A DNA stretch of 64,000 nucleotides, taken from positions 186,001 to 250,000 of the forward strand of contig NZ_JAGRPU010000002.1 of NCBI RefSeq assembly GCF_024606225.1, in the 5' to 3' direction. The notes under the pieces are model-generated. The model saw only the letters and a list, made by a program, of their open reading frames with translations, was not told the DNA's origin and searched no databases. Of this stretch, positions 34,724 through 43,744 are shown piece by piece (position 1 is the stretch's first letter; every line of letters begins with the position of its first letter). Both the position numbers and the translations under genes were made by a program. The DNA comes from Endozoicomonas sp. ISHI1 (GTDB lineage: Bacteria; Pseudomonadota; Gammaproteobacteria; Pseudomonadales; Endozoicomonadaceae).

Positions 34724-35434
34724 TCAGTCATACAATTTACTGGTCAGCGCGGTGACAGCGGTTTCAACCCGAAGAATTCTTGAGCCCAGATGAACCCGAT
34801 CAAACCCTGCCTCCTCCAGCTTTTCCACTTCATAGGGGATAAACCCACCTTCAGGCCCAATCGCCAGAACCACCTCATCGTCTACCTGATGAGGGCAAGG
34901 GACTCCGCCGACAGGATGGGCTACAAAACAACGTTTGCCTTCCATAATGGCTGGCAAGCGATCCTCAACAAAAGGCTTGAAGCGTTTCTCAAGAATAATT
35001 TCTGGCAACAGCGTATCCCTTGCCTGCTCCAGCCCGAGAATAAGCTGCTCACGCACTTTTTCTTCTGACAACCAGGGCGACTGCCAAAAGCTTTTCTCAA
35101 CCCGGTAGCTGTTCATAAGGATGATTTTTTTAACTCCAATAGACGACAAATGCTGCAAAATCCTTTTCAGCATTTTCGGACGGGGTAACGCCAGCAGAAT
35201 GGTCATAGGTAGAGGCTCAGGAGGCTTTTTGTTCAGACATACATCCAACTCCATTGCCTGATCCGTCAGAGAAACAATGACGCCTTCACCCATTTCTCCA
35301 TTCAGCAGCCCTACTCTGATCCTGTCACCGGCTTGAGAGCGATGAACGTTCAGGACGTGCTGAAGGGGTCTGCCTATCAGCCTGACGCGGCTTTCAGAAA
35401 TAAAATCGGTAGGAGTCAATAACAGCAAGTTCAT
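34724..35434 (-). CDS. rsmE: 16S rRNA (uracil1498-N3)-methyltransferase
   Basis: SPOUT-fold enzyme methylating U1498 of 16S rRNA. The N-terminal PUA-like domain (VRLIGRPLQHVLNVHRSQAGDR) and the C-terminal trefoil knot (VVLAIGPEGGFIPYEVEKLEEAGF and HLGSRILRVETAVTAL) are clear. The start MNLLLLTPTDF at 35434 matches Pseudomonas proteins; an ATG at 35449 adds five residues. In Pseudomonas this gene directly follows tatC; here an 839-aa gene lies between. Confidence 0.95.
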   Translation of the reverse strand: MNLLLLTPTDFISESRVRLIGRPLQHVLNVHRSQAGDRIRVGLLNGEMGEGVIVSLTDQAMELDVCLNKKPPEPLPMTILLALPRPKMLKRILQHLSSIGVKKIILMNSYRVEKSFWQSPWLSEEKVREQLILGLEQARDTLLPEIILEKRFKPFVEDRLPAIMEGKRCFVAHPVGGVPCPHQVDDEVVLAIGPEGGFIPYEVEKLEEAGFDRVHLGSRILRVETAVTALTSKLYD

Positions 35435-35583
35435 ATCGGGACGCATCAACAGTCAGAAAACAAAACATGCATTTTCCAGATAAAGCCTCCTTAACGAAAG
35501 GCTAATTTTATCGAAGACCTGATACAGTGGGGAGAACTTGGCTCCTGTAATCGATGAGCCTGAGCATCAACCGTAGAAAATAA

Positions 35584-38103
35584 TCAGGAGTGTTTGTTCT
35601 TTTGCTTTTTTCCCCTGCGAGATCTACGGAATCCATCAGGTATTGCAGCTTGATTAATCATGTCAGCTAATTTTTTCCTGAATTTTAAGTTTTTATGACT
35701 TGTATCAAATCCTATGCAATACCTATCCTTCATACAGTCAACAAAACAATCTATCAAGCTAGAAGCATAAGCTCTGCATAGAGCATCTTGTGTGAAGTCT
35801 GTTTTGATTATCTCTTTTGGTAAATCAAACAAAAACAACTCAACATCACCAGACTCCGATATCTGATAGTTAATTGAGTCAGGTTCCAGATATATCTTAT
35901 TTTTTACCAATGCAGCCACTTCTCGAATAGCATGCTGGAGTACGCCAAAAAATACCTCTTCATCAGGAATTTCTTTAACCTGTAACTCCTTTCCAGTAAT
36001 CTGATCTTTAACAACCATGTCATCTATAAACGAATCGAGATTATATGCGCTTTTATCATCAGCAATGTGTCCATCAAGATCGTCAAATAAAGGCATAACG
36101 ATTGCGGGAACAGTCACACCGTCTATCTCGACAAGAACGTTTTTATGATAAGAGAGCGTGTTAAAACCTAGCTGCCTGAGTTGTTCTGTTGACTGTGTTT
36201 CCTTTAACGCGGTATCCCAGCGCTCCACTTGATAACTTTCCGCCGGCACTGCAATGGCAAAACCTTTACCTTTTATATTAATTTTAAAAACTTTTTTTGT
36301 ACCGCCTTGAGATACAAGGTCACACAAAAAATCTTGCTGATCATCTGATGTTTTTTCTCCTTGAGAATCATCAGATGTCTTTAGCATTGTTATTTTTAAT
36401 TCATCCCCCACATACATTCGATTCAGATTATATTTTTTTTCAGGATCACGAGCGTTATTTAAGGCTAGAGCCTCATCTAAAGACACCTCGAAATCTCTTA
36501 ATTCGTCAATATCAACCGACGCAACATCGGAAACTTGTAAAACCTCCCGCGAACCAGAGGGTTCCTTATTAGCGTCTTTCAGGTTTTGATAATTTTCTTT
36601 CAATCCACCCAACAGATGTCTGGTGTATTTTTCGGGCGCACGCTCGATCACCTCTTTGACCATGTCTTCATAAGAAACACAGCGTTCTACCCTTGTCTCA
36701 AGGGCTTTCAGCGCTTTAACTTCTGGCAGCTCTTCCGGTCTGACCTCGGCATAAGGAACGACGACGTATTTTATTCCAGGCGGATCAGACTCTTCCTCCT
36801 CAACCCTTTCTTCTACATCAGCCTTCGCATGACATGCTTCCGAAATTCCCTGGATCACATTGTCAATATCAACCAGCAGCTCTTTCTGCAGACGGACTAC
36901 CATCTCCATGTCTTCAGACACATGACTCCAGGGTAAGTCTAAGGAGGTGTCTTCAGCCCAGTTTTCACGATCTTCCAGATACTGCCTTATGGATGGATCC
37001 AACCGCGCCTCATCGCCGGTTTCCACACAGATTTCTTTGAAGGCAGTCAGCAGGTTTTTCGCGTATTTTGAAGGTGCTTCCTGTTTGATCACAGCAAAGG
37101 CGTCATTGATATCGCTGGCCTTCATCAAACTCAGGGCCAGTGCACTGATTTGATCTTTTCTGAGGCCGGATCGACTGTCTATCTGCTCCTCTTCATTCTT
37201 ATGAATCAGTTCCAGGAGAGGGAAAATTTTCTCTTTGAACGCACTCAATTCATCGGCATAAGCCAGCAGCGGAACCTTTACCTTAAGAGCTTTCAGGCGA
37301 TATCCAGCCTGCTCCACAAGTTTTTTCATTTTCAGAAGGTAGCCATATTGTTCGCAATGCTCAAAGTGGTTATCGAAACATGAAACCATTGCGGGTATAT
37401 CTTCAGCCATCTGAAGCGAATGCAAAAAACTGCGTTCTTTCGCTGTGTATTCTTTAAAACCTTCAGCCAGCCATTCAGTGGATTGACCCAGTTCGGATTT
37501 GAATCGCTGAAACAGATTTTCCTTTAACTCTTCAAACGATTCATTTCGAATTGTGGATTCCAGCCATAAACGGCCCTGTTCTGACAACCCCAAATTGGCC
37601 CCGGTGTCCCGCCCGATCTTTAGGAAGCTCATACAGAGCCTCTTCTGATAGGGCTCTGGCACCACATCATTCAACAACACCAGCATCTCATTTAGGGAGG
37701 GGCAATCATCAATTCTGTGAAGAAGGCTGATCTGTATTTTCTTGTATAGCTCCGGTTCTTTCTCGCCTTCAATAGCGACGATATCATCCATAACTTCTTT
37801 AATCCGGAGTTTGAAATCGCCCTTGAATGCATCTATTTCAGCAAACGAATAGCCTTTTAGTACTGCTGATAGCCTTTGGGGTCCCATAGGTGTTATGGAA
37901 CGTTGGTTCAGAGATGACGCAGGCGGTTTAAAGGAATCCTGGCTTTTTTTAAGACGGGTAGGAATCAGGACAGCACCGACACTTCGGCAGAAAGCTCTGG
38001 CTTTACCAAAAACCAGAGAGGTTGCCTTTCTAATACTGATGGCAGCCATCCTGAGGTGATACAGGATACTGTCGTCCTGCGAAGTCTTGTTAACATTAGC
38101 CAT
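35584..38103 (-). CDS. Large unknown protein with helical repeats and possible degenerate kinase-like domain
   Basis: 839 aa; I do not recognise the family. Residues 1-130 are basic then charged, with no signal peptide. Three diverged helical units share a pattern of a short helix, AP/VP-x-x-Y, and a long helix: about 134-182, 328-376 and 475-512 (for example QEAPSKYAKNLLTAFKE and ERAPEKYTRHLLGGLKE). Residues about 593-770 recall a protein-kinase fold: Gly-rich SQGGTKKVF, hinge-like VMPLFDDLDG, a catalytic-loop-like KIYLEPDSINYQI without the HRD Asp, and LFDLP instead of DFG. If so it is a pseudokinase. The tail (FRRSRRGKKQKNKHS) is strongly basic. The gene separates rsmE from the tatC remnant, so it was probably gained. 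Confidence 0.6.
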   Translation of the reverse strand: MANVNKTSQDDSILYHLRMAAISIRKATSLVFGKARAFCRSVGAVLIPTRLKKSQDSFKPPASSLNQRSITPMGPQRLSAVLKGYSFAEIDAFKGDFKLRIKEVMDDIVAIEGEKEPELYKKIQISLLHRIDDCPSLNEMLVLLNDVVPEPYQKRLCMSFLKIGRDTGANLGLSEQGRLWLESTIRNESFEELKENLFQRFKSELGQSTEWLAEGFKEYTAKERSFLHSLQMAEDIPAMVSCFDNHFEHCEQYGYLLKMKKLVEQAGYRLKALKVKVPLLAYADELSAFKEKIFPLLELIHKNEEEQIDSRSGLRKDQISALALSLMKASDINDAFAVIKQEAPSKYAKNLLTAFKEICVETGDEARLDPSIRQYLEDRENWAEDTSLDLPWSHVSEDMEMVVRLQKELLVDIDNVIQGISEACHAKADVEERVEEEESDPPGIKYVVVPYAEVRPEELPEVKALKALETRVERCVSYEDMVKEVIERAPEKYTRHLLGGLKENYQNLKDANKEPSGSREVLQVSDVASVDIDELRDFEVSLDEALALNNARDPEKKYNLNRMYVGDELKITMLKTSDDSQGEKTSDDQQDFLCDLVSQGGTKKVFKINIKGKGFAIAVPAESYQVERWDTALKETQSTEQLRQLGFNTLSYHKNVLVEIDGVTVPAIVMPLFDDLDGHIADDKSAYNLDSFIDDMVVKDQITGKELQVKEIPDEEVFFGVLQHAIREVAALVKNKIYLEPDSINYQISESGDVELFLFDLPKEIIKTDFTQDALCRAYASSLIDCFVDCMKDRYCIGFDTSHKNLKFRKKLADMINQAAIPDGFRRSRRGKKQKNKHS

Positions 38104-38234
38104 GTGCGTCCTGCAATAATTTCATTCCTCTATTCAACTTAGTCAAAGCTGGGCGAGTCATTTAAGTGACAGGGTTCACTCATAACCTGACAGCAAGAGA
38201 AATCTCAACTTTAATCTGGCACTGAACGCCTGAT

Positions 38235-38875
38235 AAATCTGGAGATGAATATACCGGCTCAAACAGCAACCGCACCGGAATAGCCAGAAGAGACTAGCAG
38301 CCTGTCGGCCTTAAGCGTCCGTAGCGAGGATTGCAAGAAATTGAGGATAAAAATTTCTGCTTCTGAGGAGAATAGCGAGCTATTTGACGAAGAAGCAGGA
38401 ATTTTTAGACCAATTTATTGCAACCGCAGTAGGACAGCCTTAAGTCCGACAGGCTGCTAGGAAACAACGTCAGCGGGAGTCAGCAACATGACTATAACAA
38501 GACAGCCAGCAATGACATTGGGACGTTTTTTCGAGAGGCTTTCTACCGTTGAAATACCACTCCACACCAACACTACAATCGCTAATGGAACTTCAAAAGC
38601 CACGCCGAAGGCAAAGAACAATTTCACTATAAATTGGAGGTATCGATTGATATCCGTCATCACCGTCACCGATTCGAGTCCGACGGTACTTAAGAAAGAG
38701 AAGCTAATCGGGAAGACTACATAATAAGCAAAGGCCAGCCCCGGATAAATATCCTTGAAAAATAGAAGAGTCCCTGAAACACTAGCACAGCTACGAAACT
38801 GCGAAGCAAACGACACCTTAGCTCAACAAGATACTGAACCAGAGGCTGTTCCTTGAAGACTCCATTTTTGCTCAT
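38235..38875 (-). pseudogene. tatC: tatC remnant (Tat translocase receptor), interrupted by MITE
   Basis: TatC is the twin-arginine signal receptor. The ATG at 38875 overlaps the tatB stop (ATGA), and the first residues MSKNGVFKEQPLVQYLVELR are a normal TatC start. A frame change occurs near 38756-38763 (FYFS / KDIYP), where one base seems missing from a TTTTTCAA run. KDIYPG then joins directly to LAFAYYVVFP, so about 80 residues of the middle are deleted. The following part (VTVMTDINRYLQFIVKLF... to MLLTPADVVS) is good TatC, then the 167-bp element supplies a stop. Beyond it SLLAIPVRLLFE resumes TatC before decay. At least four lesions: frameshift, deletion, insertion, C-terminal erosion. 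Confidence 0.9.
38294..38460. mobile_element. 167-bp palindromic MITE-like element, copy B
   Basis: Same element as at 25794-25960 in reverse orientation, with two substitutions by eye (one inside the left terminal repeat, C for A; one near the right arm). It has the same CTAG-terminated inverted repeats and long self-complementary interior. It sits inside tatC between codons for PADVVS and SLLAIP, so the insertion site is defined by the flanking gene. Little or no target duplication can be seen. Confidence 0.88.
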
Positions 38876-39255
38876 GCACCCTTGTTTGTTTTCTCTTCAG
38901 TTTCTTCTTTTGCTTTGTCTGTAGTGCCATCAGGATTTTTTTCACCAGGATCTTTATCTTTCTCACCAAGATCAAAGGACTTGTTTAATGTCTCTAATGG
39001 CTCCTTGATCGACTCAGTCATTTGAGAGCGTGTCTTTTCCAACTCTTTCATAACCTGTTCGTTATGAATTTGCCTTTTGATGCCATCGACATCCAGCTCT
39101 CTCTCCAGTTCGTCCTTGGCAGACTGAAAGCTGCGTTTTATCTTGCTGATCCAGTAGGCCGTGGTTCGAATGGCACCGGGCAGCCTCTCAGGCCCCAATA
39201 CGACCAGAGCGATCACAGCAATAAGAAGCAGCTCTGTGAAACCGATGTCGAACAC
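38872..39255 (-). CDS. tatB: Sec-independent translocase subunit TatB
   Basis: Tat subunit that with TatC forms the signal-peptide receptor. 127 aa: N-terminal helix FDIGFTELLLIAVIALVVLGPERLP with the conserved Glu and GPERLP hinge, an amphipathic helix, and a long charged C-terminal tail. The start codon is GTG at 39255. The ORF is intact although its partner tatC is broken. It is 146 bp from tatA, with short tandem repeats between. Confidence 0.95.
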   Translation of the reverse strand: MFDIGFTELLLIAVIALVVLGPERLPGAIRTTAYWISKIKRSFQSAKDELERELDVDGIKRQIHNEQVMKELEKTRSQMTESIKEPLETLNKSFDLGEKDKDPGEKNPDGTTDKAKEETEEKTNKGA

Positions 39256-39281
39256 TTTATCTCCAGAGATATCTCAAAACA

Positions 39282-39334
39282 TTTTCAGCTCACGGCTGTT
39301 TTCAGCTCACGGCTGTTTTTTCAGCTCACGACTG
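39282..39334. repeat. Three tandem 17-bp repeats between tatA and tatB
   Basis: TTTTCAGCTCACGGCTG occurs at 39282-39298 and 39299-39315, and once more with one change and two extra T at 39316-39334. Within the transcript the unit has weak CAGC/GCTG self-complementarity. Role unknown. Confidence 0.9.
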
Positions 39335-39401
39335 CCTGAACGTAAAGCTGTTTACCCTGACTCCCGATACACGGGAGAAGAAAACTGTACTGCAACCTGC
39401 C

Positions 39402-39620
39402 TCAGGATTTACGCTGACTCTCTTCGGGCTCTTTGTTCTGATGATGGCTCCCGGACGGTTGGGACTTCTGCTCTTCATCAGAAGAGATAGCTTTTTTGAA
39501 TCCCTTGACAGCACTGCCCAGATCACCACCCAGGCCTTTCAGTTTCTTAGTACCAAACAGCATCACCACAATCAGCAGGATGATGAGCAACTGCCAGATA
39601 CTGATTCCACCAAATCCCAT
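39402..39620 (-). CDS. tatA: Sec-independent translocase subunit TatA
   Basis: Pore-forming Tat subunit. 72 aa with the N-terminal helix [34 protein letters not shown] hinge with the conserved Phe-Gly, amphipathic helix [11 protein letters not shown] and a polar His/Gln-rich tail. Family length is normal. Lies between hisE and tatB as in Pseudomonas. Confidence 0.96.
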   Translation of the reverse strand: MGFGGISIWQLLIILLIVVMLFGTKKLKGLGGDLGSAVKGFKKAISSDEEQKSQPSGSHHQNKEPEESQRKS

Positions 39621-39757
39621 AATCCACCTTCCTTTCAGACTAACCAGGGAAAGTCAGCCCCCAATGCCAACGCTACCCCGGAAGCATTAACCGCTGCACT
39701 CTCATGAATGCGGCTGTACGATTGATATATTCTACCGGATATCCCGCTTCCCTTCAC

Positions 39758-40087
39758 TCAAGCGTCTCGAGAGGCCTTTTCTTCGATGCCTGACAAACCA
39801 AAGCGTCGCTCCAGCTCTTTGAGAACTTCTTTGTGGCTCAGCCCCAGATGAGACAGCATGACCATAGTATGAAACCAGAGGTCTGCTGTTTCATAAACCA
39901 CATCATCAAGACTGCCACCCAACTCTGCTGCTTTCGCTGCGATCAGGGTTTCTGCCGACTCTTCACCGACTTTTTTCAGGATCTTGTCCATACCCGCATC
40001 ATGCAAACTGGCTACATAGGAGCTGTCCGGGCTGGCCCGACGGCGTTCTTCCAGCACAGCTTCCAGCTTCTCCAAGATGCTATCCAT
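39758..40087 (-). CDS. hisE: Phosphoribosyl-ATP pyrophosphatase
   Basis: Second step of histidine synthesis, hydrolysing PR-ATP to PR-AMP. 109-aa MazG-like helical enzyme; the metal-binding pattern [15 protein letters not shown] and [17 protein letters not shown] are present. ATG at 40087 ([16 protein letters not shown]) matches relatives; it overlaps the end of hisI by eight bases, so the two are co-translated. The longer frame from 40126 is hisI-overlapping and not used. Confidence 0.95.
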   Translation of the reverse strand: MDSILEKLEAVLEERRRASPDSSYVASLHDAGMDKILKKVGEESAETLIAAKAAELGGSLDDVVYETADLWFHTMVMLSHLGLSHKEVLKELERRFGLSGIEEKASRDA

Positions 40088-40502
40088 TATCGCTGTTTCC
40101 ACTCTTGTCTTCACCGTAGATGGCACCAGGGCTTTTCAGGACTTCATCCGTAGTTAACCATTGACCGCCTTCGCTCAACCTACGATAAAAGCAGGATTCC
40201 CGACCTGTGTGGCAGGCTATTCCGCCAAGCTGCTCTACCACTAGCAGAACAGAGTCGCCATCACAATCCAGCCTTAATTCATGCAGTTTCTGCACATGGC
40301 CGGATGACTCACCTTTACGCCAGAGTTTGCCACGGGAACGTGACCAGTATATCGCCTGCTGCTCTTCAGCGGTCAGAGCCAGTGCTTCCCGATTCATCCA
40401 GGCCTGCATCAGTACCCTGCCAGTTTGATGATCCTGGGCTGTCGCTGCCACCAGACCATCACTGTTCCAGCGAACGTCATCCAACCAACTCATGCTACTC
40501 AT
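40080..40502 (-). CDS. hisI: Phosphoribosyl-AMP cyclohydrolase
   Basis: Third step of histidine synthesis. The 140-aa product has the family core [31 protein letters not shown] and zinc/magnesium residues in [12 protein letters not shown] and [14 protein letters not shown]. The ATG at 40502 has AGGAG five bases upstream; another ATG is at 40493. The frame extends to 40580 but that lies within ubiB. Separate hisI and hisE are typical of pseudomonads. Confidence 0.95.
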   Translation of the reverse strand: MSSMSWLDDVRWNSDGLVAATAQDHQTGRVLMQAWMNREALALTAEEQQAIYWSRSRGKLWRKGESSGHVQKLHELRLDCDGDSVLLVVEQLGGIACHTGRESCFYRRLSEGGQWLTTDEVLKSPGAIYGEDKSGNSDNG

Positions 40503-40510
40503 CTCCACTC

Positions 40511-42112
40511 CTATCGAGTCAGGAGCCATACTCCGACTCCTCCCATTAACACTCCCTGCCAGGGGATCTGCGCAGACCATTCAGGGAACACCAGAACAGC
40601 AGCAGCTCCTGCAACCAATACCCTACCCAGCCACTTCATTTTGCTGGATTGCTGACCTGCCCGGCTATGCATGTCCATCAGCTTTTGCTGATGCTCTGAA
40701 ATTTGTTTGACACTGTGCAAAGCATTTCTGGCCATATTAGGCGCACTCAGCAGCCAGTCGGGAGCATTATCACGCACTGAACGGCCGATTTCGCATGGAC
40801 TGACCTGATCTTTCATCCACTTCTCAAGGAAAGGCTGTGCGGTATTCCACAGATCAAGCTCCGGATATAGTTGCCGTCCCAGCCCTTCGACGTTGAGCAG
40901 CGTTTTTTCCAACAGAACCAGCTGGGGCTGAACTTCCATTTCAAACCTTCGTGCCACCTGAAACAATCTGACCAAGAGATGCCCAAAAGAAATATCTTTC
41001 AAGGGTCGTTCAAATATAGGCTCACAGACCGTACGAATAGAGGCTTCAAGTTCGCCGACTACGGTATGGGAAGGAACCCAGCCTGAATCCACGTGCAGTT
41101 GGGCGACCTTACGATAATCCCGTTTGAAAAAAGCCAGCAGGTTACAGGCCAGATAATACTGATCTTCCGGTTCCAGGGTACCGACGATACCACAGTCAAT
41201 GCCGATGTATTTGGGCTCAGATGGGTTAGATATATCGACAAAAATATTACCCGGATGCATGTCGGCATGGAAAAACCGGTCGCGGAAAACCTGAGTAAAG
41301 AAGATCTCGACGCCTCTTTCCGCCAGTTTTTTCATATCGGTGCCACTGGCCTTCAGGGTTTCCGTATCAGCAACGGGCACACCATAAATTCTCTCCATTA
41401 CCATAACCGAAGGCTTGCAATAATCCCAGTAAACCTGAGGAATAAACAGCAACGGTGAATCAATAAAATTTCTGCGCAAAAGGGAGCTGTTGGCTGCTTC
41501 CCGCAACAGGTCCAGCTCATCAAGAATGGTTTTCTCGTAATCCCTGACCACTTCTATTGGCCTGAGCCTTCTGGCCTCTCTTACAAGAATGACCAACAGA
41601 CGACTAAAGCCGTACATAAGCCGGATATCCTTGCGGATCACCTTCTCTATGCCGGGCCGTATCACTTTTACTACCACCTCTTCTCCAGTGTGCAGTCGTG
41701 CAGTGTGCACCTGGGCTATGGAAGCAGACGCCATGGGTTCATGATCAAAGCGGTTAAACTGTTTTGAAACCGGGGCATTTAGGCTTTTCTTAATGATGGC
41801 AACGGCATCTGTCGCAGGAAAAGGCGCCACTTGATCCTGCAATCGGGCCAATTCATCACTGATATCGTCTGGCAAAAGATCGCGGCGGGTGGATAAAATC
41901 TGGCCGAACTTGATGAAGATAGGCCCGAGGGATTCAAGCCCTTTTCTCAATCGGATGGCTCTGGGTTCATTATTTTTGATGAAATACCGCCAGGGAAAGA
42001 GGCGCATCAGCACTCTGGCGGGAAAAGGCAGACGGTCGATCTCGATCAGATCATCCAGCCTGTAACGGGCAATAGCCCCAACAATTTTTATTAAACGGGT
42101 TAACTGCAGCAC
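40511..42112 (-). CDS. ubiB: Ubiquinone biosynthesis atypical kinase/ATPase UbiB
   Basis: Membrane-bound ADCK/ABC1-family protein needed for ubiquinone synthesis. 533 aa with the KxGQ motif ([20 protein letters not shown]), the Ala-rich nucleotide loop ([11 protein letters not shown]), catalytic [13 protein letters not shown] and metal-binding [10 protein letters not shown]. Two C-terminal transmembrane helices end the protein ([24 protein letters not shown]). Start is GTG at 42112 with GGGAG upstream. Order ubiE-ubiJ-ubiB is standard. Confidence 0.96.
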   Translation of the reverse strand: MLQLTRLIKIVGAIARYRLDDLIEIDRLPFPARVLMRLFPWRYFIKNNEPRAIRLRKGLESLGPIFIKFGQILSTRRDLLPDDISDELARLQDQVAPFPATDAVAIIKKSLNAPVSKQFNRFDHEPMASASIAQVHTARLHTGEEVVVKVIRPGIEKVIRKDIRLMYGFSRLLVILVREARRLRPIEVVRDYEKTILDELDLLREAANSSLLRRNFIDSPLLFIPQVYWDYCKPSVMVMERIYGVPVADTETLKASGTDMKKLAERGVEIFFTQVFRDRFFHADMHPGNIFVDISNPSEPKYIGIDCGIVGTLEPEDQYYLACNLLAFFKRDYRKVAQLHVDSGWVPSHTVVGELEASIRTVCEPIFERPLKDISFGHLLVRLFQVARRFEMEVQPQLVLLEKTLLNVEGLGRQLYPELDLWNTAQPFLEKWMKDQVSPCEIGRSVRDNAPDWLLSAPNMARNALHSVKQISEHQQKLMDMHSRAGQQSSKMKWLGRVLVAGAAAVLVFPEWSAQIPWQGVLMGGVGVWLLTR

Positions 42113-42208
42113 CCTATTCTCCCGCGATACTTTTGTTTGCTCAACCCGCTTGTTTGCTCAACTTGCTCAGGGCTGTCTTTCACTCATGGCTGCTTACCAG
42201 CTTACCCA

Positions 42209-42796
42209 TCAAGATTTGTTCAAACGCCTGCCCAAGTCTTCAACGGCTTCACTGAGAACAGTCACCTCATGACTGAAAGCGCTGATTTCGGGCTCTGAGG
42301 GCACCAGCTCCAGCTCATCCTGAAGATAAGTTGCCCCATGATCAGGAAGCCTTTCGCCAAAACCCGCAAACGTCGAGGTGATGAAACGCAGTCCCTCAGC
42401 CAGTGAATGTCCTGCTACCGGGCCCAGTCGCTCACATATCAGGCTTTCCCAGTCGAGCTCCATCTTTCGATGAGTGGATTCCAATTTTTCCAAAACATTC
42501 TGCTCACCAGAGACGTTTAGCTCCCTGACCCCTTGCCATGAAGAGCCTCGATCAACTGCAAGCGTTATAAAACTGCTCAACGGCCCCTGCAGAGTGGCAT
42601 CTACAGATCCCTCATGCCAGCCAGCACACCGAACTCCAAAGGCGTCCAGAAAAACATAGCAGTTAAAATCAGGCTGAAGACAAATGAAACGAACAACTCT
42701 GCCATCCAGAGACTTCAGGGCCTCGGCTGTGACTGGATCCAGCTTCAACAGCTGATTAATCCGGGTCTCCAGAAGCGCCAAAAATGCCGTCTTCAT
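42209..42796 (-). CDS. ubiJ: Ubiquinone biosynthesis accessory factor UbiJ
   Basis: SCP2-domain lipid carrier that scaffolds the soluble Ubi complex. 195 aa: SCP2 fold at about 15-110 (RVVRFICLQPDFNCYVFLD; DATLQGPLSSFITLA) and a C-terminal coiled coil (VTVLSEAVEDLGRRLNK). Lies between ubiE (5 bp upstream) and ubiB (96 bp downstream). Confidence 0.92.
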   Translation of the reverse strand: MKTAFLALLETRINQLLKLDPVTAEALKSLDGRVVRFICLQPDFNCYVFLDAFGVRCAGWHEGSVDATLQGPLSSFITLAVDRGSSWQGVRELNVSGEQNVLEKLESTHRKMELDWESLICERLGPVAGHSLAEGLRFITSTFAGFGERLPDHGATYLQDELELVPSEPEISAFSHEVTVLSEAVEDLGRRLNKS

Positions 42797-42801
42797 GATA
42801 A

Positions 42802-43563
42802 TCAGGGTTTGATGCCTTTATGCAGGGCAACAATGCCTCCGGTCATGTTGTGGTAGGTGTTATTCACAAAACCGGCTTCTTTCATCATCGCTTTCAGCGT
42901 TTCCTGATCCGGGTGCTTGCGAATACTCTCGGCCAGATAACGATAACTCTCTGAGTCGCCCGCCACCAGCTTGCCCATGAACGGCAACAGGGAGAAAGAA
43001 TAGGCGTCATAGGCTTTGGTCAGCAGAGGGTTGTTGGTCTTTGAGAACTCCAGAACCAGGAGACGCCCGCCTGGCTTCAGGACCCGGCACATAGAACGCA
43101 GTGCTTCGTCCTTATCGGTCACATTTCGCAGGCCAAAGGCGATGGTTATGCAGTCGAACGTGTTTTCCGGGAAGGGCAGGCATTCAGCATTGGCCTGAAC
43201 ATACTCAACATTCCCAACAATGCCCTGATCAATCAGGCGATCACGCCCAACTCTGAGCATGGACTCATTGATATCAGCAAGAACCACTCTCCCCGTATCA
43301 CCCACCAGACGGGAAAACTGTTTTGTGAGGTCGCCGGTACCACCAGCAATATCCAGAACATGATGACCTTTACGGACCGCAGAAAGCTCTACCGTAAAAC
43401 GCTTCCAGATCCGGTGAACACCCATCGACATCAGGTCATTCATCATGTCATAGCTGTCAGCCACTGAGTGAAAAACACCCGCCACCAGCTTCTCTTTATC
43501 GTCAGGATTGACATCTTTGTAACCAAAGTGCGTCTTGTCCTGATCTCTTACCTTCTCAGTCAT
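42802..43563 (-). CDS. ubiE: Ubiquinone/menaquinone C-methyltransferase
   Basis: SAM-dependent C-methylation of demethoxy-ubiquinol or demethylmenaquinol. 253 aa with the UbiE signatures [33 protein letters not shown] (motif I), [16 protein letters not shown] and [19 protein letters not shown] at 43563 ([18 protein letters not shown]) has GGAG upstream; the frame extends to 43629 without homology. Confidence 0.96.
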   Translation of the reverse strand: MTEKVRDQDKTHFGYKDVNPDDKEKLVAGVFHSVADSYDMMNDLMSMGVHRIWKRFTVELSAVRKGHHVLDIAGGTGDLTKQFSRLVGDTGRVVLADINESMLRVGRDRLIDQGIVGNVEYVQANAECLPFPENTFDCITIAFGLRNVTDKDEALRSMCRVLKPGGRLLVLEFSKTNNPLLTKAYDAYSFSLLPFMGKLVAGDSESYRYLAESIRKHPDQETLKAMMKEAGFVNNTYHNMTGGIVALHKGIKP

Positions 43564-43744
43564 CCAGATCTCCACCCCAGCACCAGAAAAGAGTTGGAAC
43601 CCTGTGTTTCGATTTCCGGGCACTGGCAAGTATTCGGGAAAAATTGCAGGCTATTGTAATGGGTAATGACAAATAGGTAAATTTGCCCGCATACCGCACT
43701 GTTCCGCAGCGATCTCAACCAGTTGCATTTTCATCACAAGACTT

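Noticed and set aside
38457-38816. A separate 119-aa membrane protein
   Set aside because: Its sequence is an internal piece of TatC, its start is within a shifted frame, and its stop is provided by the inserted element; it belongs to the tatC pseudogene.
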